From positions 1 to 52,111 of the forward strand of contig JAPPGE010000092.1 in NCBI GenBank assembly GCA_028821455.1: a stretch of DNA of 52,111 bases, read 5' to 3'. Shown piece by piece: positions 1 to 8,759 of this stretch. The notes under the pieces are model-generated. The model had not been told where the DNA came from. It made no database searches and worked only from the letters and a program-made list of their open reading frames with translations. Source of the DNA: a bacterium. Its GTDB lineage: Bacteria; Pseudomonadota; Alphaproteobacteria; SP197. Position 1 is the first letter of the stretch. Every line of letters starts with the position of its first letter. Position numbers and translations under genes: made by a program.

Positions 1-89
1 GCGACGCAAATCAATCCGGGAATCAGGCGCTGCGATAATCAGAAAACCAACACCGGGGCTGGGATCCGGCGACCAAGCGGCGGCCCCGG

Positions 90-3000
90 GTGAAGGCCGA
101 CGGCATGGTGACGGCGGGGTTCCGCCACCTCACCAGCCGCGATCTCGATCCCCAGCTCCATACCCATTGCATCGTCGCCAACATGACGCGCACGAAGGAC
201 GGCGCCTGGAAGAGCATCGAGCCGACGTCGTTGCGGCGGAACGAGAAGCTCATCGGCGCGCACTACCGCAACGAGCTCGCCTCCAGGCTGACGGCGCTGG
301 GGTTTGCGGTGACGCCGAGAATGATCGGCCCGGTGCCGGGCTTCGAGCTGGCGGGCTACGACGGGGAGTTCCTGGACGCCTTCTCCGGGCGCCGCCGGGA
401 GATCCTGGCGTACCTGGAGAAGCATGGCCTGCCGCATACCAGGGAGGCAACCCAGAAGGCGACGCTTCACACGCGCCGGCGCAAGGTGGAGGCGGGTCTG
501 GGCGAACTGGTGCCGCAGTGGCGGGCCCGCGCCCGGGCGCTGGGTCTCTCTCGCGACGAGACGGCGCTCTATCCTCCGCGGCCGACCGATCCGGAGACGG
601 GCCGGGAGATGCCTCTGCCCCGGCACCCGGACGCGGATCTGACGAAGAACGAACGCCGCCGCCGCCGGCGGTCGCCGTCCGTGCCGCACATCGAACCGGC
701 GGTCGAGATGCCGACACGCCCCCGCCGCACCCGGTCAGGAGCGCCGGCGGAACGCATCGCCGAGCCCGAGACGGGAGTCCTCGAGGCGGTAGCCCGGGCG
801 GTGGCACATGTCGAGGAGAGACGGACGATCATCCCCGAGTCCGACATCCGCACGCTGGTGCTGGGCCATGCCCCGGGACGCTATGCCCTGGACGAGATCG
901 ACGACGCCATCGAGCGCCTGGTCAGGGAAGGAGAACTTCGGGAGACCACGCTCAAGGGTTCTGACCGCTCCTTCGTCACCGACCGGGCGGTGAAAGCGGA
1001 ACGGAAGATCCTCGGAACCGTCAAGCAGGGGAAGGATACGGTCACCGCACAGGTGGCGGAAGAGACGGTCGCCACCCGCCTGGCCGAGGCGGGACTGACC
1101 GAGGGCCAGGCGCAGGCAGTCAGGCACATCCTCGGGTCCGGCGACGGCATCGTCGGTATCCAGGGCCGGGCCGGGACCGGCAAGACGACGATGCTGAAGG
1201 AAGTGGCGGGACTGGTGGAGCAGCCTCTCACGGGCCTCGCGCCGTCCGCCGCCGCGGCGCGGGTGTTGGCTGAGGAAGCCGGGATCCGGACCCGGACGCT
1301 GCAGTGGTTCCTGGTGCGCTACGGCGATCTCTCCGACCCCGATCGCCTGGAGGAAGCCCGCGCGGCGCTCTCCGGCTCGGTGCTGGCGGTGGACGAAGCT
1401 TCGATGATCGGCACGGTGGCGATGGAGAGGCTGCTCTCTATCGCCGAAAGGACCGGCATCGCCCGGGTGGTGCTGGTGGGCGACACGGCGCAGCTCAAGG
1501 CCGTCAGCGCCGGCCAGCCCTTCGCGCTGATGCAGAAGGCCGGCCTGGCGACGGCGACGATGGACGAGGTGCTGCGGCAGAAGGATCCGGACCTGAAGGA
1601 AGCGGTGGCGCACGCCCGCGAGGGCGAGGCGGGCGAGGCCATGACGCGCCTTGCCAACCGGGTGATCGAGCACACACGAGAGGATCTGGGAGGCGAAGCC
1701 GCCCGGGCCTGGCTCGCCCTGCCGCCGGAGGAACGGAACTCCTGCGCCGTGCTGGCTCCGACCCACGCCGTCCGCCGGGAGATCAACGAGACCATCCGCG
1801 AGGGCCTGGCCGAAGAGGGGCGGCTCTCGGGACGGACGCTGACGATCCAGCGCCTGGTGAACCGGCGCTACACGCGGATCGAGGCCTCGGTGCTCGCCAA
1901 CTACGAGGCCGGCGATTGGGTCGTCTTCCATCGCGACGCCTACGGCTGCAGGACCGACGATCTCTGCATTGTCACGAGAATCGAAGACGGCCATGTGGTT
2001 CTCGATCACGCCGACGGCGAGGAGCGGCGGTTCCGGCCCTCGGGCAATGCCGCCCACAACCTCGGCGTCTACGAGAGCGTCGAAATCGAGATCCGGGCGG
2101 GCGATCGGATCCGCTGGACGCGGAACCGCAAGGCGCGGCGCCGCACGCCGGCGCTGGTCAACGGCGAAGAGGCCCGCGTCCTTTCCATTGAGCCTGAACG
2201 GGTGCGGCTGATGGCGTCGGACGGCACGGAGTATTCGCTCCATCGCAAGGATCCGCATCTGCGCCACCTTGACCATGCCTGGAGCTCCACGGTGCACGGC
2301 GCCCAGGGTAGGACGGCGAGGAATGTCATCGCCGTTCTCGATGCGGGCTTGATGGCGAACCAGGAGATGTTCTACGTCGAGGTGAGCCGGGCCTCGGAAG
2401 GGTTCACGCTGCTGACCGACGACCGCGCGGCGCTGATCGAGTGTCTCGAGACGTCCCCCGACGTTCCCGACGCGGCGCTGGAGGCCCTGGGCGAGGATCT
2501 CGACGGACCCATCGTCGATCCGCAACAGTGGGCCGATGTCGCGGCCGCCTGGCGGGCGGTGGAGGAGGACGCCCGGGTCTCGGGCAAGCGCCCCTTCGAC
2601 GTGGATGGATATGCCCGTGTGATGGCGCGGATCGCCGCCTTCGCCGCCATCGAGGATCTTCCCGACGAACAACGCGCCTTCGTGGATGAACGCCTTGCCG
2701 CCCACGACGGCGCCCGGGCGGCGGAGCGCCAGGTCAAGGACCTCCTCGCCGGCCTGCAGACCCAATCGCGGCGCTGGCCGGAACTGGCCTGGGCGGCAGG
2801 CTCGCACGCCGGTGGAGTGGAAGACCACCAGGCATGGCGGCGGTGGCGCGACGAGGGGACGGTCCTCGTCGACGCCGCCCGGCAACGGCTCGATCACGCG
2901 GATGACGAACCCTCGGACCTCTCGGCGGATAACCGGCGGCGCCTCGAGACGACGCTCGCCCGCGCCGAAGCGGTGCGTCTGAAGGACGATGCCGCGCGCT

Positions 3001-6000
3001 TCACCCTCGACTGGCGGGCCCTGCTCGATCGTGGGGAGGCCGAGGCCGTGCCGGTCTCCCTCCTGGAGGGTTACGGCGATCTCGCCGGCCGCGGCGCGGC
3101 CCTGGCCGCGGCCACGGCGCTGACGGCGGACGAGCGCCGCGCGGTGGAGGCCTGGCAGGCGCGTCATGCCGAAGAGACCGCGCTTGCCGCCGCCATCCGT
3201 TCGGCGCCGGAACAGGCCGGGACGCTGGTGTCGTGGCTGGCAGAACACGTTGCCCTCGACGGCGCGGCCGGCGTCGATCCGGAGGATACGGGCGCAGACG
3301 GGTGGAGACGCGATGCGGAGCAGCACCTGCGGCATGTCCGTGCACTCCTCGCTCCCGATGGCCCCCACGCCGCTTACCTTGCCGCCATGCCGGGCGCGAA
3401 GGACGATGCCGAGGCGGCGGCCCGGGAACTCGGCGAGGCCCTTCAGGCGCTCGACCGGGCGACGTTGCTGTGGCGGGCGAACGGGATCGCCCGCCGCGCT
3501 CAAGCCACGGCTGACCTGCCTCTCGACATGCCGGAGTGGCCCGACACGCTGGACGAGATGCGGATGGCTGTCGACTCTGCGGACCCCGGCGAGCCGGCGG
3601 TCCGCCACCTCGCCCTCTGGCTGGCCGAGGACGGACGATGGCGCCGCGACCGCGGCCACGTGGAGGCCCTCATCGGCCGCCTGACGGACCTCGAACTCGG
3701 ACGGCCTCGTTACGTCGGCATCGGTGCCGATGCCGCAGACCGCCAGGCGCGGCGCGACGATGTCGCGACGATCGGCGACGACGTGGATGTCGTGGACGCC
3801 TTGCCCGAAAGCGAAAGAGCTGCCCACCTCGCCGCCCGCGGCATGGCGGAGGCGGCGTTCAGGTCCCTGGCCGGCTCTGTGCCGCTGTGGCGGGCCACCG
3901 ATGACGCCCTCCTTCACCTTGCCGACTGGTCCGAACGGGCCGCCGCGGCGTTGCGCGACGGCAAGCAAGGCCCGGCGATCACCCCGGACGATGCCGATGC
4001 CGTCAGCGCCCTTATCGAGGAAGGACGGGTCCTGCCACAGGCGTGGACGGCCGCCTCCCTCGCGCAAGCCGACATCGCGGGCGCGGCGGCCGCCGTCGAG
4101 ACCATGATCGGCCGTCTCGAGGAGGCGTGGCTGGCACACGCGTGCGCGGCCTTTGCGAACCTGGGCCGGTCCGTCAACCGGGAGATGAAGAACAAGGGCG
4201 TGCACCCCCTCGACGCGGCTGCCTGGCCGCGGTTGGTGGAGGCCCTGGACGATCTCGCGGCCCTGGATGGCGTGCCTGACGAGACCCTCGACCTGATGGC
4301 CGGGTGGCGGGACGCGGACCGGCGCTGGACGGAAGAACGGCGTGAGACCCGGGCCCTTGTCCGCGAGGCCCGCGACCTGGCGGCCGCCGGAGAGGCCCTG
4401 GCCGCCCGTCATGCCGGCGCCGACCATGCGGGTGTGGTCACATGGCGCGCGAAGTCATCGGCAGTGCTGACGGCCGCCCGGGCGATGCTGGCCGACGACA
4501 CGCTGAAAGGCCGCCACCTCGACGCCGTGGCCAACGCCCGGCACGACCTCGAGGCGGCGGTGGCGGCCATCGAGAGCGCGACCGGGGTGCTGGACCGCTA
4601 CGCGCTGTTGCAGCGGGTGAGGGACATCGAGAGTCAGGCAAATGCCTCCGGCACGCTCCCCCTCGACATGCCCGGCTGGGCGGGCGCGCTGGAGACCATC
4701 CGCGGGATCGCGAAGGGCGGTGAGCCGGAGGACGGGACCCTGCGGTCTCTTGCCCGCCGCCTCGACGACGACGAACGCTGGCGCCTGGATCGGGAGCGGG
4801 TGCGCGCGGCCGTCGAGCCCATGACGGATCTCCGGGAACGCCGGCCCCGGTATGGCGGCAACATGCAAGAGGCGATGGCCGGCACGGCGGACCGCCATGC
4901 CTGGGTGCGCGAGGCCGCCGATGTGGCTGAGGCGCTGGAGGCGGCGACCGCCACCCTGACGGACCGTGAACGCGCCGCCCACCTGGCCGCCTGCGGGACC
5001 ACATCCGGCGCCGTGGATCATTTCGTCGACACGGTCCCGGCCTGGCAAGAGGCCGACGCCGCCCTCGACCGTCTCGCCGCCTGGCACGACCGGGTCTCGC
5101 GGGCGGTGCGGGACGGCGATGCCGCCGCCGCCGGCACGTCGATCGAGGAGGGACGGAGCCTGCCAGTCGCCGCCGCGGCGCCCTTCCTGGGCGACACGTC
5201 GGGTACGAAGGCCATGATCGCCGAGGCCGCGAGACAACTTGACGCCGTCCTCCTGGAGGATGCCTGCGCGGCGTTCGCGCACCTGACCGGTTCGGTCGAG
5301 GCCGAGGCGAAGGCGAAGGACATCCATCCCATCGGCACGGCGGACTGGCCGCGGCTCGTCGAGGCGATGACGACGCTCGCCGGAATGAGGCGCGTGCCCC
5401 AGGGCACACGGGACCTCCTGACCCAATGGCAGGAGGCCGACCGGCGGTGGCGGGAGGAGCGCCATGAAGCCGCCCACCTGATCAGGCGGTCCATGCTGGT
5501 AGAGACGGAGAGAACGGCTCACCGCAACGAAGCCGGCGGACGCACGAGGCCCTTGTCCGATTCGTGGCGCCGCGACGCCGAGACTTTCATGGGCGACGCC
5601 CGCGCATTCCCCGACCGCGGCCGTCTCATCCAGGCGATGGGCGGAGATGCGGATTACTTCGAGTCCATCCTCGACGCCATCCCCCGATGGCTCGAGGCCG
5701 ACGACCGGGTGCGCGAGGAGGCGGCCCGCGACGATCACCTGCGGCGTCTGCAGGACGCCACCGACGAGATCCTCAAACGGCCTCTCACCAGGACGATCCC
5801 GTGGGACGGCACGGAACCCCTCCTGGAGGGCGACCGCCTCGCCTGGGTCGACGACGAGGGCCGCCACGACGTGATCGTCATCGATGCTGCATGCCCCGAC
5901 GCATCGGGCAGAATCGCCTTCCTGATGCTGCGCCCGGTCGAGACCGCCCGCGCAGGCCGCGCCGGCTTCGACCTGTCGGACAACGTCGCCGTCATCGCCC

Positions 6001-6461
6001 GTAATCCCTCGTGCGCCCGTGCCGCGTGGCCCGACGAAGCCCTGCGCGCCCGCGAGGTCCAGCGCCAGTTCCCCGCCGCCGACGCCACGTTCAGCATCCC
6101 CTGTAGCGGCCCGGTGGTCCCCGGCGACCGGATCCGCTGGACGCTCGTCCGGCCGGGCGATTCGCTTCGCGACAGGCTCGACGGCGACACGCCGCAGATC
6201 GAGGCGGTGGTGGAAGGGTTCTCGCCCTATGCCATGTTCGGCGCCGACAAGCTGGTGGAGATGACGGTCATCCGCTCCTGGGGCCGCGGCCGTCCGCCCC
6301 AGCCCGGCGAGGCCATCGATCAGCGGCTGAGCGAACTCTTCGAGCGCGGCTGCGTCAGGCAACCCTGGGCGGACGAGGGCCTGCGCGAAGAGATGGAGGC
6401 GGAGATCCTGCGGGAGATCCGGAGCTGGAGCTGGGGACATTCGCGGGGCCTCTCGATGTAG
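90..6461 (+). CDS. MobF-family conjugative relaxase-helicase (TraA/TrwC type), N-terminus missing
   Basis: Nicks and unwinds plasmid or ICE DNA at oriT for conjugative transfer. The relaxase histidines are present (H13, and the HTH at 24-26 in DPQLHTH). A RecD-like helicase follows: Walker A GRAGTGKTT at about 359, DEAS box at 435, VGDTAQL at about 463, STVHGAQGRT at about 732 and a final EVSRAS motif at about 764. Residues 800-2123 are an alpha-helical region with two 380-residue repeats. The family normally has about 150 more N-terminal residues carrying the catalytic tyrosines. Here the frame is closed by TAA at 36-38, and the GTG at 90 is only the first usable start. Homology seems to continue upstream to about position 57, and frame 1 is open from there to the window edge, so a one-base deletion near 54-58 is possible. 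As it stands the relaxase is probably inactive; the helicase part looks intact. Confidence 0.9.
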   Translation: MKADGMVTAGFRHLTSRDLDPQLHTHCIVANMTRTKDGAWKSIEPTSLRRNEKLIGAHYRNELASRLTALGFAVTPRMIGPVPGFELAGYDGEFLDAFSGRRREILAYLEKHGLPHTREATQKATLHTRRRKVEAGLGELVPQWRARARALGLSRDETALYPPRPTDPETGREMPLPRHPDADLTKNERRRRRRSPSVPHIEPAVEMPTRPRRTRSGAPAERIAEPETGVLEAVARAVAHVEERRTIIPESDIRTLVLGHAPGRYALDEIDDAIERLVREGELRETTLKGSDRSFVTDRAVKAERKILGTVKQGKDTVTAQVAEETVATRLAEAGLTEGQAQAVRHILGSGDGIVGIQGRAGTGKTTMLKEVAGLVEQPLTGLAPSAAAARVLAEEAGIRTRTLQWFLVRYGDLSDPDRLEEARAALSGSVLAVDEASMIGTVAMERLLSIAERTGIARVVLVGDTAQLKAVSAGQPFALMQKAGLATATMDEVLRQKDPDLKEAVAHAREGEAGEAMTRLANRVIEHTREDLGGEAARAWLALPPEERNSCAVLAPTHAVRREINETIREGLAEEGRLSGRTLTIQRLVNRRYTRIEASVLANYEAGDWVVFHRDAYGCRTDDLCIVTRIEDGHVVLDHADGEERRFRPSGNAAHNLGVYESVEIEIRAGDRIRWTRNRKARRRTPALVNGEEARVLSIEPERVRLMASDGTEYSLHRKDPHLRHLDHAWSSTVHGAQGRTARNVIAVLDAGLMANQEMFYVEVSRASEGFTLLTDDRAALIECLETSPDVPDAALEALGEDLDGPIVDPQQWADVAAAWRAVEEDARVSGKRPFDVDGYARVMARIAAFAAIEDLPDEQRAFVDERLAAHDGARAAERQVKDLLAGLQTQSRRWPELAWAAGSHAGGVEDHQAWRRWRDEGTVLVDAARQRLDHADDEPSDLSADNRRRLETTLARAEAVRLKDDAARFTLDWRALLDRGEAEAVPVSLLEGYGDLAGRGAALAAATALTADERRAVEAWQARHAEETALAAAIRSAPEQAGTLVSWLAEHVALDGAAGVDPEDTGADGWRRDAEQHLRHVRALLAPDGPHAAYLAAMPGAKDDAEAAARELGEALQALDRATLLWRANGIARRAQATADLPLDMPEWPDTLDEMRMAVDSADPGEPAVRHLALWLAEDGRWRRDRGHVEALIGRLTDLELGRPRYVGIGADAADRQARRDDVATIGDDVDVVDALPESERAAHLAARGMAEAAFRSLAGSVPLWRATDDALLHLADWSERAAAALRDGKQGPAITPDDADAVSALIEEGRVLPQAWTAASLAQADIAGAAAAVETMIGRLEEAWLAHACAAFANLGRSVNREMKNKGVHPLDAAAWPRLVEALDDLAALDGVPDETLDLMAGWRDADRRWTEERRETRALVREARDLAAAGEALAARHAGADHAGVVTWRAKSSAVLTAARAMLADDTLKGRHLDAVANARHDLEAAVAAIESATGVLDRYALLQRVRDIESQANASGTLPLDMPGWAGALETIRGIAKGGEPEDGTLRSLARRLDDDERWRLDRERVRAAVEPMTDLRERRPRYGGNMQEAMAGTADRHAWVREAADVAEALEAATATLTDRERAAHLAACGTTSGAVDHFVDTVPAWQEADAALDRLAAWHDRVSRAVRDGDAAAAGTSIEEGRSLPVAAAAPFLGDTSGTKAMIAEAARQLDAVLLEDACAAFAHLTGSVEAEAKAKDIHPIGTADWPRLVEAMTTLAGMRRVPQGTRDLLTQWQEADRRWREERHEAAHLIRRSMLVETERTAHRNEAGGRTRPLSDSWRRDAETFMGDARAFPDRGRLIQAMGGDADYFESILDAIPRWLEADDRVREEAARDDHLRRLQDATDEILKRPLTRTIPWDGTEPLLEGDRLAWVDDEGRHDVIVIDAACPDASGRIAFLMLRPVETARAGRAGFDLSDNVAVIARNPSCARAAWPDEALRAREVQRQFPAADATFSIPCSGPVVPGDRIRWTLVRPGDSLRDRLDGDTPQIEAVVEGFSPYAMFGADKLVEMTVIRSWGRGRPPQPGEAIDQRLSELFERGCVRQPWADEGLREEMEAEILREIRSWSWGHSRGLSM
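3480..5500 (+). repeat. Tandem 1.1-kb internal repeat coding for the relaxase C-terminal region
   Basis: Two protein-level repeats lie about 1140 nt (380 residues) apart. Anchors are LPLDMPEW at residue 1143 and LPLDMPGW at residue 1523. Each is followed in the same order by an R-P-R-Y segment, an ERAAHLAA block, an IEEGR-LP block, a DACAAF/HACAAF block, an HP-x-W-P-R-L-V-E-A block and DRRW-EER. The copies are diverged at DNA level, so the duplication is not recent. Shorter echoes of the W-R-x-DAE segment occur before and after the pair. Confidence 0.75.
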
Positions 6462-6517
6462 ACGGCACGCGGCCGCCCGATGGTAGTGATCGAGGACTTT
6501 CCTTTCCCGGCTTCCGC

Positions 6518-6546
6518 TCACTGGCAGCAGTGAACGCCCGGCGTTC
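6518..6546. other. Two adjacent inverted repeats after the relaxase gene
   Basis: TCACTG-gcag-CAGTGA (6518-6533) abuts GAACGCC-c-GGCGTTC (6532-6546). They sit between the convergent relaxase and nucleotidyltransferase genes, where a bidirectional terminator would be expected. Neither arm is followed by a T tract, so termination is only a possibility. A protein-binding or transfer-related site is an alternative. Confidence 0.35.
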
Positions 6547-6634
6547 GTGAAGGTGCAGACCGGCTCGCCATCGGCCCGGTTGGGTGAGCAGCGCCGGGAC
6601 GCGTCCGGTCACCCTCGAAGGACGACCTGCCGAC

Positions 6635-7216
6635 TCATCCGGCGAGACTGTCTTCGGCCATGGTCAACCATGGCCAACGGCTCAGGTAGCTCTCGCACTT
6701 CGTGCGGAAAAGATGGGGCGTGGGATCGGCCGGGTTCGGCCGCAGGATTCCCGCGAAGAGGTCGTGGAGTCCTCTCGGGGCATACAGCTCGACGTCTTCA
6801 TGACCCCGCGGGCGCACCCCGACGCAGGTGCAGGACACGACAAACCGGCCGATGCTGTCGGCACTCCGGCGAGTTGCCGGCCAGGGCTGGCCGAAACGGC
6901 GTTCGAACCAGAGAGGAACGCGGGCCTGGTTGCGCAGCTGGTGCACGATGCCGAGATCGGCAAAGAGACCGTCGGCCCGTCGAATTACGGCGTCCTCGGC
7001 CTCCCAGGACGTGTCGGGATCCCAGTAGAAGACGTCGTAATCGCGAATGTTGGCCCCGGCAGGCTGGCCCGAGAGAGCATTCCAGACCGGGCCGAAGAGA
7101 CAGCCCGCAACCAGCCACGCTTGGCTCACGCCAAGTGCCGGAAGACGTTCAAGTATCGACCGATTGGTGCCGTGAGCGAGTGCCAGCGACAGGAACTCGT
7201 CGGAGAGATTGTCCAT
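6635..7216 (-). CDS. DUF925 family nucleotidyltransferase-like protein
   Basis: The 193-residue protein matches the bacterial nucleotidyltransferase-fold family DUF925 (NTP_transf_6). Seen in order: WLVAGCLFGPVWN near residue 37, IRDYDVFYWDPD with the acidic pair expected of the active site near residue 56, NQARVPLWFERRFG, a CTCVGVR segment, APRGLHDLFAGILRPNP and a C-terminal RWPWL motif. The substrate of this family is not known. The start at 7216 was chosen because family similarity begins just inside it; no strong Shine-Dalgarno is visible, and in-frame starts further upstream (e.g. 7282) exist. It lies between two mobilisation loci and is probably a passenger gene of the element. Confidence 0.75.
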   Translation of the reverse strand: MDNLSDEFLSLALAHGTNRSILERLPALGVSQAWLVAGCLFGPVWNALSGQPAGANIRDYDVFYWDPDTSWEAEDAVIRRADGLFADLGIVHQLRNQARVPLWFERRFGQPWPATRRSADSIGRFVVSCTCVGVRPRGHEDVELYAPRGLHDLFAGILRPNPADPTPHLFRTKCESYLSRWPWLTMAEDSLAG

Positions 7217-7645
7217 TGCGTTGCGATGGTCCGTGCTTTCCGTCCGTCGGTTCGAACCTGGTCCCAAGTCCAGGTGCTGCATTGGTATCACGTGATACCA
7301 CCTGTGCAATCCGTCCCATCCACAGCTTCCCGGCGTCGCGGCCAGTCCGGCGTTCATGATCGCGGAGGACACGTTCATCATTCCTGACGGCCGAGGCGGG
7401 GACCGCCGGAACGTGTCCACTCGCTCAAGGATGACGGCAAGGCGGGCTCGGCGGCGAACTTGCGTTCTGCCCTTGCCCACCGAACGAAGGAACACCATGA
7501 CGCCAGTCCCGATTTCCGTGACCCGACTTCAAGCGGTGCGTGTCGACCAGGCGGCACCGGCATTCGCCACGCTGTGGAGTCACCGAAGCGGGTGCATGAG
7601 TGACCTGCCTGCGGACGTGATGAACTGCCACGAACGCAGTGTCCG
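7217..7645. other. 429-nt gap between nucleotidyltransferase and relaxosome operon
   Basis: No convincing gene was found. The stretch holds the 18-bp palindrome at 7283-7300. A small plus-strand reading frame (7497-7667, 56 codons, preceded by AAGGA) has no recognisable product and runs into the end of the neighbouring gene, so it was not called. Confidence 0.5.
7283..7300. promoter_or_regulatory. Perfect 18-bp palindrome, likely repressor operator
   Basis: TGGTATCACGTGATACCA is perfectly self-complementary. The TGGTAT...ATACCA half-sites resemble operators of FadR-subfamily GntR regulators. It lies 67 bp upstream of the chosen start of the nucleotidyltransferase gene on the minus strand. 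No GntR gene is in the window, so the regulator would be encoded elsewhere. The function is inferred from symmetry only. Confidence 0.5.
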
Positions 7646-8137
7646 TCAGGCGAAGAGATCCGGCTGATCCGTGTCCGCGGCGCTCGGGCGCGGACGCTTC
7701 GTGGTACTCCTCTTGATGGAAGTCATCACCACGGTGGCCTGGTCCTCCCCGACGATCCGCGCCAGTTCGCCATGGAGGTCGACTTCCCGGCCGCGGGCGA
7801 TGACATCCTTGGCCCACACGGTGAACATCGCCGCGACCCGCGCCTGGATGTCGGCGATCAGCGAGGCTGTATCGCCGTCGCCTTCCAGCAGGGTGAGGAT
7901 CCCACGATGACACGCCAGGAGTTCGCGTTGCTGAACCGAATTGAGCGCCAGCACCGGTCCCTCGCTCGCTTCAGCCCCGTCCCGCATCGCCAGGCCCACG
8001 AGATAGCGCGCCCTGGAAAGGCCGCTGCGTGCGGCTCCCGTTCCCACCATCTCCCATTCGTCGTCCGTCGCCGTGACCGTGAGGTGTTTCGACGTCGGCA
8101 GTCTCTTGCGGCGGCTCCGCCGTGGTCTCACCGCCAT
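7646..8137 (-). CDS. Relaxosome accessory protein, MobC/ribbon-helix-helix type (third gene)
   Basis: A 163-residue protein with a basic N-terminus (RPRRSRRKR) followed by a beta-strand and two-helix pattern: LTVTATDDEWEMVG, AARSGLSRARYLVGLAM. This is the signature of plasmid mobilisation proteins that bind near oriT and help load the relaxase. A helical middle (residues 70-120) and a basic tail ending QPDLFA follow. Its start overlaps the end of the preceding gene by 10 nt, so the two are translationally coupled. The family is inferred from the pattern and from the linkage to a relaxase; the same pattern occurs in the two genes upstream. Confidence 0.65.
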   Translation of the reverse strand: MAVRPRRSRRKRLPTSKHLTVTATDDEWEMVGTGAARSGLSRARYLVGLAMRDGAEASEGPVLALNSVQQRELLACHRGILTLLEGDGDTASLIADIQARVAAMFTVWAKDVIARGREVDLHGELARIVGEDQATVVMTSIKRSTTKRPRPSAADTDQPDLFA

Positions 8138-8421
8138 CGGCTCATCACCGCCACCGCGGCAAGGAGGCCCAGACCCTCGGCGCCGGGAAGATCCCGGCGC
8201 AGCGCGACGGCCATCGCCTGCATCGTCCGCGTGCCCTCGAGGAGTTCCCGCTGCTCCTCCGGCGACAGCACCAGGTGATGAATGCCGGGGTCGTCATTGC
8301 GGACAAGGTCGAGGAGATAGCCCGACAGCGTCTTGCCGGCGGCCTTCGCCTTCCCGCGGATCATCTCCCGTTCGTGCGGCGGGCAATGGAGAGACCGCTG
8401 GCGCTTGAGCTGGCGGGTCAT
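8128..8421 (-). CDS. Small relaxosome accessory protein, ribbon-helix-helix type (second gene)
   Basis: A 97-residue protein. Residues 1-45 follow the same strand-helix-helix layout as its neighbours (RQRSLHCPPHEREMIRGKA, then AGKTLSGYLLDLVRNDDP), and residues 50-75 form a helical segment (SPEEQRELLEGTRTMQAMA) typical of MobC-like proteins. The ATG is chosen because it forms an ATGA overlap (8418-8421) with the stop of the gene upstream. It is the most diverged of the three paralogue-like proteins and may form a mixed oligomer with them; that last point is inference. Confidence 0.6.
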   Translation of the reverse strand: MTRQLKRQRSLHCPPHEREMIRGKAKAAGKTLSGYLLDLVRNDDPGIHHLVLSPEEQRELLEGTRTMQAMAVALRRDLPGAEGLGLLAAVAVMSRWR

Positions 8422-8759
8422 CCGCCGTCGTCCCCCGCCGCCTTCCAGCGGTTGGCCGCGCCGGGATCGGTGAGATGCGCCAGGACGCCCTCGCGCTCCA
8501 GCCAGTCGTCGACCGCCGCACAGGCATCGTCCCAGGCCTCCCCGGCGCCCGCCTCGCGCAGGCGCCTTTCTTCCAGAAGCGCCATGACGAGAACCTCGCG
8601 CGCGGCCCGGCGCAGCACCTCCGCCGGCAGGGCATCCGGCATCAGGGTCCTGTGGACGACATAGCGGGAGCGCTCCATGCCGCACGCCTCGGCCGCCCGG
8701 CCCATCCGCTCCCACTCGGCATCCGTCGCCATGAGAGCGCGCTGGCGGCGCTCCGTCAT
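8418..8759 (-). CDS. Relaxosome accessory protein, MobC/ribbon-helix-helix type (first gene)
   Basis: A 113-residue protein opening an operon of three. RALMATDAEWERMG followed by AAEACGMERSRYVV near residues 8-40 matches the T-D-x-E-W-E ... S-R-Y pattern of the third gene closely enough to suggest common ancestry. The C-terminal half is helical and rich in Ala, Arg and Glu. Known relatives bind DNA beside the nick site and often repress their own operon. The palindromes and repeated CTACGGT boxes just upstream (8760-9009) are the natural target. Confidence 0.65.
   Translation of the reverse strand: MTERRQRALMATDAEWERMGRAAEACGMERSRYVVHRTLMPDALPAEVLRRAAREVLVMALLEERRLREAGAGEAWDDACAAVDDWLEREGVLAHLTDPGAANRWKAAGDDGG

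Noticed and set aside
735..4427. 1230-codon open frame antisense to the relaxase gene (also 4455-6521 minus)
   Set aside because: High GC leaves long antisense frames open. The translation has no recognisable family, while the plus strand carries clear helicase motifs and the repeats.
7497..7667. 56-codon frame on the plus strand with AAGGA before its ATG
   Set aside because: No family resemblance, and it runs into the end of the relaxosome gene on the other strand. The ribosome-binding site alone is not enough.
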